Shown here piece by piece: positions 43,785 to 54,343 of a DNA stretch of 64,000 nucleotides; position 1 is the first letter of the stretch, and every line of letters begins with the position of its first letter. This DNA is from Oceanisphaera psychrotolerans. GTDB taxonomy: Bacteria > Pseudomonadota > Gammaproteobacteria > Enterobacterales > Aeromonadaceae. The stretch is from NCBI RefSeq assembly GCF_001870485.1, contig NZ_MDKE01000010.1, forward strand, positions 1 through 64,000, read 5' to 3'. Both the position numbers and the translations under genes were made by a program. The notes below the pieces were generated by a model, which made no database searches, was not told the origin of the DNA, and was given only the letters and a program-made list of their open reading frames with translations.

Positions 43785-44658
43785 GGCTGCCGGCGGCGTT
43801 GCGCGGATCCCGCTCCTGCTCCACCGTGATATAGCCTTGGTAGTCCAGCTCCCTGAGCAGGGCGTAGATGGCGTCGTAGTCCAGCACGCCCCGACCGATG
43901 GGGCACATGACGCCCCGGGCACAGGCGGCGAAGAAGTCCACCGGCTCGGCCATCACCTCGGCGTAGACCTGCGAATCGATATCCTTGAAGTGCAGGTAGT
44001 CGATACGCCCGGCATGGCGCCGGATCCAGGTCACCGGATCCATCTTCGAGTAGTAGAGGTGGCCGGTGTCCAGGCACAGGCCCGCCACCTCGGCGGAAAT
44101 GTCGGCAACCAGTCGCTCGATTTCATCCTCGAATTCGATATAGCCGCCCGCGTGGGGATGGATCACCACCCGCACCCCGTACCGGTCCCGGGCCAGGGTG
44201 GCGATGGCCTCGATGTGTGCCATGGTTTGCCGCCAGCGCTCGGGCGAGAGCCGGGGGGCGCGATCCGGGTGGCCGGCCACCAGGCTGCGCTCGGCGTGGA
44301 CATGGTCAATCAGCACCAGGTAGGGGGCAGCAAAATGCTGGCCCGGCGCTGTGGGCAACCGGGGCAGCCTGGTAAGCAGGTCGCAGAGGTCGTGGGTCTG
44401 CCTGAGCAGGTTGGCGAGGTTGGCCGGGTCCACCAGATCGTCGAAGATGGTGCCCGCCACCACACTCAGGCCGTGGCCGTCGAGGGCTGTGCCGACCCGG
44501 TCGACATCCAGCGGCAGATAGCCATAGGGGCCGAGCTCTATGCCCCGGTAGCCGGCCTGAGCCGCCTCGCTCAGCACCCTTTCCCAGGGCGGAAGATGAG
44601 GGTTGTTGACGTCCTCCACGCCCCAGCAACAGGGGGCACTGGCAATATACATGGTCAT
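43711..44658 (-). CDS. Sugar phosphate isomerase/epimerase family TIM-barrel protein
   Basis: 315-residue AP-endonuclease-2-type TIM barrel of the IolE/IolH/IolI group. It starts MTMYIASAPCCWGVEDVNNP. Metal-binding residues are visible in VVIHPHAGGYIEF, LCLDTGHLYYS and YLHFKDID, with a late Glu in YITVEQERDP. By context it acts on an inositol-derived ketose such as an inosose, but the exact reaction is unclear. The C-terminal about ten residues (CDRHSD) come from a local tandem duplication. The 136 bp to the next gene shows nothing. Confidence 0.82.
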   Translation of the reverse strand: MTMYIASAPCCWGVEDVNNPHLPPWERVLSEAAQAGYRGIELGPYGYLPLDVDRVGTALDGHGLSVVAGTIFDDLVDPANLANLLRQTHDLCDLLTRLPRLPTAPGQHFAAPYLVLIDHVHAERSLVAGHPDRAPRLSPERWRQTMAHIEAIATLARDRYGVRVVIHPHAGGYIEFEDEIERLVADISAEVAGLCLDTGHLYYSKMDPVTWIRRHAGRIDYLHFKDIDSQVYAEVMAEPVDFFAACARGVMCPIGRGVLDYDAIYALLRELDYQGYITVEQERDPRNAAGSLQDVTASLTFLQGKGFAGCDRHSD

Positions 44659-44794
44659 AATGGCACCTAAAACAGGGCGTTAAGCCGTTGTTGAACTGTG
44701 TTGTTAAAGTCAGAAAACAGGCAGAGCCCATACTCGATTTCTTGCGCTTGATGGCCGCTGGTGAACAGCCGGGTTGCGCCATATGGCGGCCTTG

Positions 44795-45543
44795 TCACCA
44801 CCAGACCTGCAGGCTCCGTTGCAGGAAGTGCAGCCCGGAGAGAAACAGCAGGCCGTAACACAACCGGTAAATAAGCTGCTGGCTGGCGGTCTTGATCAAC
44901 CAGACTCCGATCCACACCCCCAGTGGTACCAGGGGCACCAGCACCAGCGAGGTTTGCATGTTGCCGGCGTTAAGCTCCCCCAACAGGGCGTAGGGCACCA
45001 GCTTCATCAGGTTGATCAGGCCAAAGAGCATCGCCATGGTGCCGATCAGCAGCCGTTTTTCCAGCTGCTGGGGCAGGAGGTACATGCTGGCCGGCGCCCC
45101 GCCGGCATGAACGGTGGTGCTGAACAGGCCGGTAAAGATGCCCCACAGGGTGCCCTGCCCCAGCCCCCCGGCCCTGGCCGGCACCGGCGGCGTGAACCAG
45201 TGGTGCAGGCAGAACAGCACGGAAGCCAGGCCCACAAAACCGGTCAGCAGCCAGTCCGGTGCCCGGGCCATCAGCTGCCATGCCAGTGTGACCCCCACCA
45301 GGCGCCGGGGATGATCTGGCGGATCTGGCGCCAGCATATGTGGCGACGGTGCGAGGCCACCGCAAACACGTCCATCAGGCACAGCAGCGGCAGCAACACG
45401 GCGGCGGCCGTGGTGGGATGCGTGGTCAGGCTGAGCAAGGGCACCGCCACCACCCCCAGGGCACCGCCCAGCCCTCCCTTGCCGATACCGTAGATCAGCA
45501 CGGCGGGGATGGCAGCCAGATAAAAATAGGGGTCGGTAATCAT
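44795..45543 (-). CDS. TauE/SafE-family permease, apparent one-base frameshift
   Basis: Membrane protein of the sulfite exporter TauE/SafE family. The N-terminal 80 or so residues (MITDPYFYLAAIPAVLIYGI, GKGGLGGALGVVAVPLL) and the rest (LVGVTLAWQLMARAPDWLLT onward, with FSTTVHAGGAPASMYLLPQQ) are in two frames. One restored C at the CCAGG of 45298-45302 joins them into 249 residues and seven or eight helices. Family members move small anions such as sulfite, sulfoacetate or organic acids. Its place inside the inositol unit is unusual, and its substrate here is unknown. The start follows AGGACC. Confidence 0.82.
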
Positions 45544-45623
45544 CCGGGGTCCTTAGCATACAAAACAGGCAGGAGCCTGGGGCCACCTGCCTGCATCAGG
45601 GCACATCACAACCGGTTACCGGC

Positions 45624-46664
45624 TCAGCGTTTGGCCCGGTTACGGCGCATGTCGATCACCACGGCGCCGACGATGATGCCGCCCTTGATGATGTCCTGCA
45701 TATAGGTGTCCACACCGATAAAGGTAAAGCCGCTCTTCATCAGGCCCAGGATGATGGCACCGATCACGCACCCGGTGATACGCCCCACCCCGCCCATCAG
45801 GCTGGTGCCACCGATGACCGCCGCGGCGATGGCGTCCAGCTCGTAGGCCATACCCATGCTGGACTGGCCGCTGCTTACCCGCGCCGCCATCACGATGCCT
45901 GCCAGGCCGGACAGGGCCCCGGCGATGGAGTACACGATGACCAGGTACTTGTCGACATTGATGCCGGAGACCCGGGCCGAGGTCATGTTGCCGCCGATGG
46001 CGTATACATACTTGCCGTAGCGGGTGTGCTTGAGTGCGATATGGAAGATCACCGCCACCACCAGGAAGATGACCACCGGCATGGAGCCGCCACCGATGGC
46101 GGTAAAACCGTCGGACAGGAAGCTGATGGGGTTACCCTGAGTGTAATACTGGGCCAGACCACGGGCGGATACCATCATCCCCAGGGTGGCGATAAAGGGC
46201 GGGATCCCGGTTTTGGTGATCAGATAGCCGTTCAACACCCCGCACAACAGACCCACACCGATGCCCGCCAGTATCGGCACTATGGCCGGCAGATCGACCA
46301 GGGCCGGGTACATGGGCGAAATGCTGTCGGCAGTCTGTGCCAGACTGGCCGCCACCACCGCCGTCAGCGCCACCAGCGAGCCGGAGGACAAGTCGATACC
46401 GGTGGTGATAATGACCTGGGTCACCCCCACCGCGATAATGCCGATAATCGCCACCTGCAGCACGATCAGCACCAGCCGGCCCGGGTTCATCAGGAAAGAC
46501 TGACCACGAAATACCCAGCCCAGCACTTCAAACACCAGGGCGATGCCAATCATCACCAGGAAGATGCCCATGTCCTTGGGCATTTTTTTCTTGATATTGT
46601 CCCAGCCGCTGGTCTGGCTGGCAGCCGGTGCCACCACGTCTTTATTCATCTTTATGTTTTCCAT
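45624..46664 (-). CDS. Sugar ABC transporter permease, inositol type (IatP-like)
   Basis: 346-residue BPD_transp_2 permease of the ribose/xylose/inositol importer class. About nine or ten helices; TTGIDLSSGSLVALTAVVAA and GGTSLMGGVGRITGCVIGAI are family signatures. It has a soluble N-terminal extension of some 30 residues. It is the last of three genes for one importer (binding protein, ATPase, permease), each within about 20-65 bp. The inositol assignment rests on the surrounding iol genes. A small hairpin (AGGCAGG/CCTGCCT, 45567-45592) lies after its stop. Confidence 0.88.
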   Translation of the reverse strand: MENIKMNKDVVAPAASQTSGWDNIKKKMPKDMGIFLVMIGIALVFEVLGWVFRGQSFLMNPGRLVLIVLQVAIIGIIAVGVTQVIITTGIDLSSGSLVALTAVVAASLAQTADSISPMYPALVDLPAIVPILAGIGVGLLCGVLNGYLITKTGIPPFIATLGMMVSARGLAQYYTQGNPISFLSDGFTAIGGGSMPVVIFLVVAVIFHIALKHTRYGKYVYAIGGNMTSARVSGINVDKYLVIVYSIAGALSGLAGIVMAARVSSGQSSMGMAYELDAIAAAVIGGTSLMGGVGRITGCVIGAIILGLMKSGFTFIGVDTYMQDIIKGGIIVGAVVIDMRRNRAKR

Positions 46665-46685
46665 AATCCAAGTCCTTTTAACCGC

Positions 46686-48170
46686 TTATTCCGAGGCCAG
46701 TTCGAGTATTTTTTCCTGGGTGGCATCCGCCTTGTCCAGAATGCCGGTGATGTGTCCTTCGTGCATGACCATCACCCGATCACTCATGCCCAGGATTTCC
46801 GGCAACTCGGACGACACCATGATGATGGCTACGCCACGGTTGGCGAGCTCGCTGATCAATTTGTAGATTTCCGCCTTGGCACCCACGTCGATACCCCGGG
46901 TCGGTTCATCCAGGATCAGGATCTTGGGCTGGGCCAGCAGCCAGCGGGCAATCAGTACCTTCTGCTGGTTGCCGCCACTGAGGTTGTTGATGATCTGATC
47001 CATGGTCGGGGTCTTGATATTGAGCTTCTGGATCTGCTCCAGACAGTCCTTCGCCATATCCGAATGCTTGACGAACCCCTTGTTGTCGATGTACTTGGGC
47101 ATCTTGACGATGCTCATGTTCTCCAATACCGACAGCACCAGGAACAGGCCGGATTTCTTGCGGTCTTCGGTGAGGAAAGCCAGTCCCAGATCGATGGCCT
47201 GGGCGGGCGAGCCGATGGTGACCTGCTCGCCTTCGAGCACGATGCTTCCGCTGTCCGCCGGGTGCACACCAAACAGGCTTTCCATCACCTCGCTGCGCCC
47301 GGCGCCGACCAGCCCGGCCACCCCCAGGATCTCGCCGCGCTTGAGAGAGAAGCTGACATCGTGGAATTTGCCGGCGCGGCTGAGGTTCTCGAGGCGCAGC
47401 ACTTCTTCCCCGATGTTGTCGTTGAATTTGGGGAACATCTGGGTTAGCTCACGGCCGACCATCCTGGTGATCAGGGTCTGGCGGTCGAAGTGTTCGGTCT
47501 TGTCCGAGCCGACATAGGTGCCGTCCCGAAAGATGCTGATTTCGTCGGTGATTTCGAAGATTTCGTCCATCTTGTGGCTGATGTAGACGATGGACTTACC
47601 CTGCTCCTTGAGATCGTTGATGATACGAAACAGGTGGAACACCTCGCCCTCGGTCAGCGCCGAGGTCGGCTCGTCCATGATCACCACGTCCGCATCGTAG
47701 GACACCGCCTTGGCGATCTCGATCATCTGCTGGGTACCGATGCTGAGCTCACCCACCAGCGTATCGGGTTTGACTTTGATATTGAGCTGCCTGAGCAGCT
47801 GGTCGGTTTTCCGGTAAAGAGTGTCGTGGTCGACGAAGAGACCTTTCATCGGCTCACGACCCAGCCAGATATTTTCCGCCACCGTCATGTAGGGCACCAG
47901 GTTCAGTTCCTGGTGAATCATGGAAATGCCGGAGTGCAGCGCGTCCATGGTATCGCAGAAGTTCATTTCCTTGCCTTTGACCTTGATGGTGCCGGTATCC
48001 GGGGTATAGATACCGATCAGGCACTTCATCAGGGTGGACTTGCCGGCGCCGTTTTCTCCCATCAGCGCATGCACACTGCCCGGCCGTATCTTCAGGGTTA
48101 CGTTGTCCAGTGCCTTGACACCGGGGAAGCCTTTGCTGATGCCTTCGGCTTCGAGCACATATGGGTACAT
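46686..48170 (-). CDS. Sugar ABC transporter ATPase, two NBDs, inositol type (IatA-like)
   Basis: 494-residue double ATPase of the RbsA/MglA type. The first NBD has MGENGAGKSTLMKCLIG and VVIMDEPTSALTEGE. The second has a degenerate Walker A (GLVGAGRSEVMESLFG, usual for this type) and ILILDEPTRGIDVGAK. The ATG at 48170 follows TTGGAGGAAATC and gives MYPYVLEAEGISKGFPGVKA. It energises uptake of the ligand bound by the next protein upstream. Confidence 0.92.
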   Translation of the reverse strand: MYPYVLEAEGISKGFPGVKALDNVTLKIRPGSVHALMGENGAGKSTLMKCLIGIYTPDTGTIKVKGKEMNFCDTMDALHSGISMIHQELNLVPYMTVAENIWLGREPMKGLFVDHDTLYRKTDQLLRQLNIKVKPDTLVGELSIGTQQMIEIAKAVSYDADVVIMDEPTSALTEGEVFHLFRIINDLKEQGKSIVYISHKMDEIFEITDEISIFRDGTYVGSDKTEHFDRQTLITRMVGRELTQMFPKFNDNIGEEVLRLENLSRAGKFHDVSFSLKRGEILGVAGLVGAGRSEVMESLFGVHPADSGSIVLEGEQVTIGSPAQAIDLGLAFLTEDRKKSGLFLVLSVLENMSIVKMPKYIDNKGFVKHSDMAKDCLEQIQKLNIKTPTMDQIINNLSGGNQQKVLIARWLLAQPKILILDEPTRGIDVGAKAEIYKLISELANRGVAIIMVSSELPEILGMSDRVMVMHEGHITGILDKADATQEKILELASE

Positions 48171-48235
48171 CTGATTTCCTCCAAGACGTCTCACTGGGCC
48201 CCGCCGGGTGGCAGGGCCCGAGCCAAACCCAAACC

Positions 48236-49159
48236 TTAGTTACGCCCAACGTACAGCTTGTAGTTATCCGCAGTAACGAGCTCGTAGGGGATCATGATGT
48301 CCTGCTCCACGGCCTCGCCCCGGGCCATCTTGTAGGCGGTCTCGACGGCAACCGCCCCCTGGCCCCTGGCGTCCTGGAACACGGTCACATCCAGCATGCC
48401 CCGGTCAACAAAGGCCAGGGCGTCGGGAGTGGCGTCCACCCCGCCGATAATCACCTCTTCCAGCCGGTTCTTGCCCAGGGCCATGATGGCACCGATGGCC
48501 ATTTCATCGTTGTTGGCGGCAATGGCGTCGATTTCGTAGCCGGACAGCAGCCAGTTATTGGTCACATCGATGCCTTCCTTGCGGGCAAACTTGCCGGTTT
48601 CCTTGGCGATGATGTTGATATCCGGATACCGGGCGGCCACTTCCTCCACCCCACTGGTGCGGTCGCGGGTCGCCTCGTTCGACAGCTCGCCCATCAGGAT
48701 GGCCACATTGCCCTTGCCACCCAGCTGCTCGGCGATGTATTCCATCTGCAATTTGCCGGCGACCTTGGAGTCCGACCCCACGAAGGCCATCCCATCGGGC
48801 AGTTTGACTTCGGGGCGACGGTTGACGAACACCAGCGGGATACCGGCTTCATGAGCCCGCTTGATGATGGGTGCCACCGCCTGGGTATCCACCGGGTTGA
48901 GGATAATGACGTCCAGTTTCTGGTTAACGAAGCTTTCCACCTGCTGCAACTGCTGGCCCACGTCCGACTTGGCGTCTTCAAACTGGGCGTCGACGCCTTC
49001 CAGCTCGGCCGCCTTCTCCTGCATGGCCTGGCGAACCAGGGCCAGGAAGTTGTCATCAAACTGCGCCATGGACACCCCAATCTTGATGTCGTCGGCAAGG
49101 GCGCCGAACGGCAGGGCTGCGGCCAGGGCGGAGGCAACAATCAGCTTTTTGAATTTCAT
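48236..49159 (-). CDS. Periplasmic sugar-binding protein, inositol type (IbpA-like)
   Basis: 307-residue type I periplasmic binding protein. The signal peptide is MKFKKLIVASALAAALPFGA, cleaved before DDIKIGVSMAQ. FVNRRPEVKLPDGMAFVGSD and AIAANNDEMAIGAIMAL are Peripla_BP_4 segments shared with ribose- and inositol-binding proteins. The ATG at 49159 is chosen for CAAGGAGTAAG in front of it. First gene of the importer unit, behind a 719-bp control region with three operator-like sites. Confidence 0.9.
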   Translation of the reverse strand: MKFKKLIVASALAAALPFGALADDIKIGVSMAQFDDNFLALVRQAMQEKAAELEGVDAQFEDAKSDVGQQLQQVESFVNQKLDVIILNPVDTQAVAPIIKRAHEAGIPLVFVNRRPEVKLPDGMAFVGSDSKVAGKLQMEYIAEQLGGKGNVAILMGELSNEATRDRTSGVEEVAARYPDINIIAKETGKFARKEGIDVTNNWLLSGYEIDAIAANNDEMAIGAIMALGKNRLEEVIIGGVDATPDALAFVDRGMLDVTVFQDARGQGAVAVETAYKMARGEAVEQDIMIPYELVTADNYKLYVGRN

Positions 49160-49263
49160 GGTCTTACTCCTTGTGAGAAACCGGGTGTGTTTCGTTCCTT
49201 GCTCGAGCCGTCCAACCATTCGACTGCCCGATGAAATCATCACTGGTGCTGGTGAACCGTAAA

Positions 49264-49279
49264 TTGAATGTTTATTTCA
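49264..49279. promoter_or_regulatory. Candidate IolR operator, ibpA-proximal
   Basis: TTGAATGTTTATTTCA, a TGAA-N6-TTTC match, lies 105 bp upstream of the ibpA ATG. Its centre TGTTTA is identical to that of the site upstream of the regulator gene. Confidence 0.5.
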
Positions 49280-49519
49280 AAATCAATAATGTTGGAACTT
49301 GTAACTTTATGCAAGACGGCAGCACTTACGAGCATCAAAAAAATAACAATTATTTGACATCGATCGTGTTATTACGCTGATTACCGCCATAACCCAGGCG
49401 AAACAAACAAACAAAAACCCTTTAAATCAAACACTTAAAAATAAACCAAAAAACAGGGAAAATATTGCTGACCCCGCTCCCGGAACATGGGCAAGCCGGC
49501 CCAAAGGTGAAAAAAAAAA

Positions 49520-49535
49520 TGAAACGCGGATTTCA
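49520..49535. promoter_or_regulatory. Candidate IolR operator, ibpA upstream, middle
   Basis: TGAAACGCGGATTTCA has five-base arms TGAAA and TTTCA with a 6-bp spacer. The surrounding 49380-49720 is unusually A-rich for this genome, with several A-tracts. Confidence 0.5.
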
Positions 49536-49706
49536 AATAAAAAAGGGTATGGATCGTGAAATGACGCTAACCACAGACATAAGCCATGACAAAAAAGCAA
49601 TTAAAAACTTTTAAATCATAAACTTAAGCATGAAACACAAACAAAGGAAACACGGTGCACCTTGCACCCGGGAATGAAATAAAATGAACAAGAATGAAAA
49701 AAAAAG

Positions 49707-49722
49707 TGAAATGCGGTTTTCA
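49707..49722. promoter_or_regulatory. Candidate IolR operator, ibpA upstream, distal
   Basis: TGAAATGCGGTTTTCA has perfect five-base arms and shares GCGG in the spacer with the site at 49520. It lies 548 bp before ibpA, near the iolA terminator, so a looping role would be needed. The remainder of 49160-49828 holds no gene that I can support. Confidence 0.45.
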
Positions 49723-49828
49723 AAAAGAAGCAGAGGGTAACAGCCTGGCGGCCGAGTTCATCCCGGCTGAACAGGATATTGATATAACAATCAAACAGCT
49801 CGATGGCTGAACAGGAGCCGCAGCCGGC

Positions 49829-49856
49829 AAAAAAGAGCCTGCCGCCAGGCAGGCTC
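49829..49856 (-). terminator. Rho-independent terminator after iolA
   Basis: On the minus strand GAGCCTGCC-tggc-GGCAGGCTC is followed by TTTTTT. It ends the iolC-iolD-iolE-iolA unit. Confidence 0.9.
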
Positions 49857-49878
49857 TCGATGATCATTGATCGGTCGC

Positions 49879-51381
<1,503 letters not shown>

Positions 51382-51393
51382 TTTGTTTCTCCG

Positions 51394-52283
51394 TTACAGC
51401 AAGCCTGCGTCTTTGGCGAACGCATGTAAGTTGTTGTGGCCAAGGGTGGCATAGGTCAGGGGGTGGGCGACGGACGGATCCTGCTCGGCCTCCACCACCA
51501 GCCAGCCTCGTATTCCGCTTCTTTCAGCACCCGGAACAGGCCGGGATAGTCGACGCAACCATCACCGGGCACGGTGAAGGCGCCATCGAGCACCGCATTG
51601 AGAAAGCTGGTGTTACGGTTGCGTGCCTCTTTCAATATGTCGGCACGAATATCCTTGCAATGCACATGATTGATGCGTTTGGACCAGCGGCTGGCCAGTT
51701 CAACCGGATTGCCGCCGGCAAAGGTGATATGGCCGGTATCCAGCAGCAGACCCACTTCCGGACCGGTATGTTCCATCAGTGCATCCACTTCGGCTTCGGT
51801 TTCGATCACGGTGCCCATATGGTGGTGATAGGCGACCTGCACTCCCTGGGACTGGGTGTAGCGGGCAAACTCGGTGAGCCTGGCACCGTATTCTTCCCAG
51901 CGCTCGACGGGAAAGCGGGGCCGCTCGGAGACGGGTTTGTCCTGCATACCGTGCACGCAACCGGTCACTTCGCAGAACACCATCACCTTGCAACCCATCG
52001 CCTTGAGCAGTTGCAGATGTGGCTGCGCCGCCGCGATTTCTTCTTCCACCGACCGTTCCAGCAACTGGCCGGAGTACCAGCCGGACACCAGCTCCAGCTC
52101 GTGCCGGTGCAGGATGGGCTTGAGCAGCTCCGGATCCCGGGGGAACTTGTGACCCAGCTCGAAGCCGGCAAAACCGGCCTGTTTGCCTTCATCCAGACAG
52201 ATGGCCAGGGGGGTGTCACCGCCCAGGCTGGGCAGATCGTCATTGGTCCAGGTTAACGGGTTGATGCCCAGTTTTACGCTCAT
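51394..52283 (-). CDS. iolE: Inosose dehydratase, copy 1, apparent frameshift near the 3' end
   Basis: Dehydrates scyllo-inosose to the trihydroxycyclohexane-dione. The TIM barrel starts MSVKLGINPLTWTNDDLPSL. Metal-site segments are VAYHHHMGTVIET, LLLDTGHITFAGGN and INHVHCKDIR. As sequenced it ends early after EAEYEAGWWW, at 51456. One restored C in 51504-51510 gives EGWLVVEAEQDPSVAHPLTY and a natural TAA at 51394, 296 residues in all. It is paralogous to the intact copy at 60839. Start chosen at the ATG giving MSVKLG. Confidence 0.9.
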
Positions 52284-52333
52284 GGTGTTCTCCAATATAT
52301 TTCACTCCAGGCAGACGATTCGGCTGCCGGGCG

Positions 52334-52447
52334 GCGGGACTGATTGGCCACTAAGCCGACCCTCCGCGCCAGGGATGGCGCGGCGGAGCCCCCAGGGAGG
52401 GTTTACGGCGTGTCGGCGTGAGGCCGGTCAATCCCGCTTTCCAATCA
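52334..52447. repeat. Structured intergenic element between iolD and iolE
   Basis: Nested inverted repeats are CCGCGCCA-ggga-TGGCGCGG (52364-52383) inside ACCCTCC/GGAGGGT (52359-52402). Outer TGATTGG/CCAATCA and GCGGGA/TCCCGC pairs flank them. The text resembles dispersed ERIC/REP-like extragenic elements I recall from Pseudomonas and Aeromonas relatives (GGGTTTACGGCGTGTC part). It fills most of the 204-bp gap 52284-52487. No second copy was noticed in this window. Confidence 0.5.
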
Positions 52448-52487
52448 AGTGGCAGACGCCGGTTGTCAGGCCCTGCCGGAATATGGC

Positions 52488-54341
52488 TTACAGATTCTGC
52501 TGCTGGCGAGCCTTGTGGGTCTCGTAGCGGGCACGGGCTTCCTGCACCTGGCTGCGGGGCGACACTTCCGGCACCGCCACCTCCCACCAGGAGCCCCCCT
52601 CTTCGGTGACCACCAGGGCATCGGTGTCCAGGGTCACCACATAGGTGATGTCCGAGGCCCGGGCCCGCTCCAGGGCCGCCTCCAGCTCCTGGATATTGCC
52701 CACCTTCTCGCCTTTCGCCCCCAGGGCGATGGCATGGGCGGCAAAGTCGGTCTTGGGGGCGCCGCCTTCCACCGTCAGGCAGTCATCCAGCATATTGTTG
52801 AAGCCGGGTCCGCCGCAGAACTGCTGCAACCGGTGAATACAGCCGTAGCCACGGTTGTCGAGCACCACCAGGACAAGCTTCCGGCCCAGCATCACCGAAG
52901 TGGCGATTTCCGAGTTGAGCATCAGGTAGGAACCGTCACCCACCATCACGAAGACCTCGGAGTCGGGCCTGGCCATCTTCACCCCCAGGCCGCCGGCGAT
53001 TTCGTAGCCCATGCAGGAGTAGCCGTATTCCATGTGGTAGCCCTTGTCATAACGGGTGCGCCACAGCTTCTGCAGCTCGCCGGGCAGACCGCCCGCGGCA
53101 CAAACCACGATGTCCTGCTCGCCCGCGGCCCGGTTGACCGCGCCCACCACTTCGGCATCGGTGGGCAGACTGGTACCGCGATCCGTGGTGGCCACGTCCT
53201 GGACGTGCAGCCACTGGGCCCGCAGCCGGGCCGCTTGCTCCACCCAGCTGCCTTCGGGCTGCCAGCCTTCAAGACCCGCATGCAGCTGCTGCAGGGTCAG
53301 CCTGGCATCCCCCACCAGCGGCAGGGCCTTGTGCTTGACCGCGTCGAAGGAGCCGACATTGATGGTAATGATGCGTGCATCGGGGTTGTACATGGCTCGG
53401 GAGCCGGTGGCGAAGTCGCCCAGCCGGGTGCCCACCGCCAGGATCAGGTCGCAATCGGCAGACAGCGCATTGCTCGAAGCCGCGCCGGTAACGCCGATGG
53501 AACCCATGTTCTGGGCATGATCCCAGGGCAAGGCGCCCTTGCCGGCCTGGGTCTCGCCCACCGGCAGGTGGTATCGGGTAGCCAGCTGATCCAGCTCCTT
53601 CAGCGCGCCCGAGTAATGCACCCCGCCACCGGCGATCAGCAGCGGTTTCTTCGCGGCGCGGATAAGCGTGATGGCCTCATCCAGCTCCACCTGATCCGGC
53701 CCCTGGCGGCGCAGGCGATGTACCTTTTCATCAAAAAAGTGCACCGGATAATCAAAGGCCATGGTCTGTACATCCTGGGGCAATGCCAGGGTGACCGGGC
53801 CGCACTCCACCGGGTCGGTCAATACCCGCATCGCCTGGGGCAGCGAGGTCAGCAGTTGCTCCGGACGGGTGATGCGGTCGAAGAAGCGGCTCACCGGCTT
53901 GAAGCAGTCGTTGGAGGTAATGGTGTGATCACTGAATACCTCCACCTGCTGCAGTACCGGATCCGGCTGGCGGGTGGCGAAGGTGTCACCCGGCAGGAAC
54001 AGAACCGGCAGACGATTGACATGCGCCACGGCGGCGGCAGTCACCATATTGGTGGAGCCGGGGCCGGCGGAGGCGGTACAGGCCATCATGCGCCGGCGGT
54101 TGTGGGTCTTGGCGTAGGCAATGGCCGCATGGGCCATGCTCTGCTCGTTGTGGGCACGGTAGGTCGGCAGTTGATCGCGTACCTGGTACAGCGCCTCGCC
54201 CACACCGGCTACGTTACCGTGACCAAAAATGGCAAACACCCCGTCGAACAGGGGCAATATCTCCCCGTCGATGTCCACTTTTTGTGCCGTCATGAACTTC
54301 ACCAGGGCCTGAGCCATGGTCAGACGAAGGGTATGAGACAT
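52488..54341 (-). CDS. iolD: 3D-(3,5/4)-trihydroxycyclohexane-1,2-dione hydrolase, copy 1
   Basis: ThDP enzyme of 617 residues that opens the inositol-derived ring to 5-deoxyglucuronate. AHNEQSMAHAAIAYAK carries the ThDP-activating Glu. VMVGDGSYLMLNSEIATSVM is the GDG-(N)N cofactor motif. PVEFP-like text at the C-terminus is replaced by LDTDALVVTEEGGSWWEVAV, normal for IolD. It follows iolC by 2 bp, so the two are coupled. The divergent paralogue is at 61865. Confidence 0.94.
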   Translation of the reverse strand: MSHTLRLTMAQALVKFMTAQKVDIDGEILPLFDGVFAIFGHGNVAGVGEALYQVRDQLPTYRAHNEQSMAHAAIAYAKTHNRRRMMACTASAGPGSTNMVTAAAVAHVNRLPVLFLPGDTFATRQPDPVLQQVEVFSDHTITSNDCFKPVSRFFDRITRPEQLLTSLPQAMRVLTDPVECGPVTLALPQDVQTMAFDYPVHFFDEKVHRLRRQGPDQVELDEAITLIRAAKKPLLIAGGGVHYSGALKELDQLATRYHLPVGETQAGKGALPWDHAQNMGSIGVTGAASSNALSADCDLILAVGTRLGDFATGSRAMYNPDARIITINVGSFDAVKHKALPLVGDARLTLQQLHAGLEGWQPEGSWVEQAARLRAQWLHVQDVATTDRGTSLPTDAEVVGAVNRAAGEQDIVVCAAGGLPGELQKLWRTRYDKGYHMEYGYSCMGYEIAGGLGVKMARPDSEVFVMVGDGSYLMLNSEIATSVMLGRKLVLVVLDNRGYGCIHRLQQFCGGPGFNNMLDDCLTVEGGAPKTDFAAHAIALGAKGEKVGNIQELEAALERARASDITYVVTLDTDALVVTEEGGSWWEVAVPEVSPRSQVQEARARYETHKARQQQNL

Positions 54342-54343
54342 GC

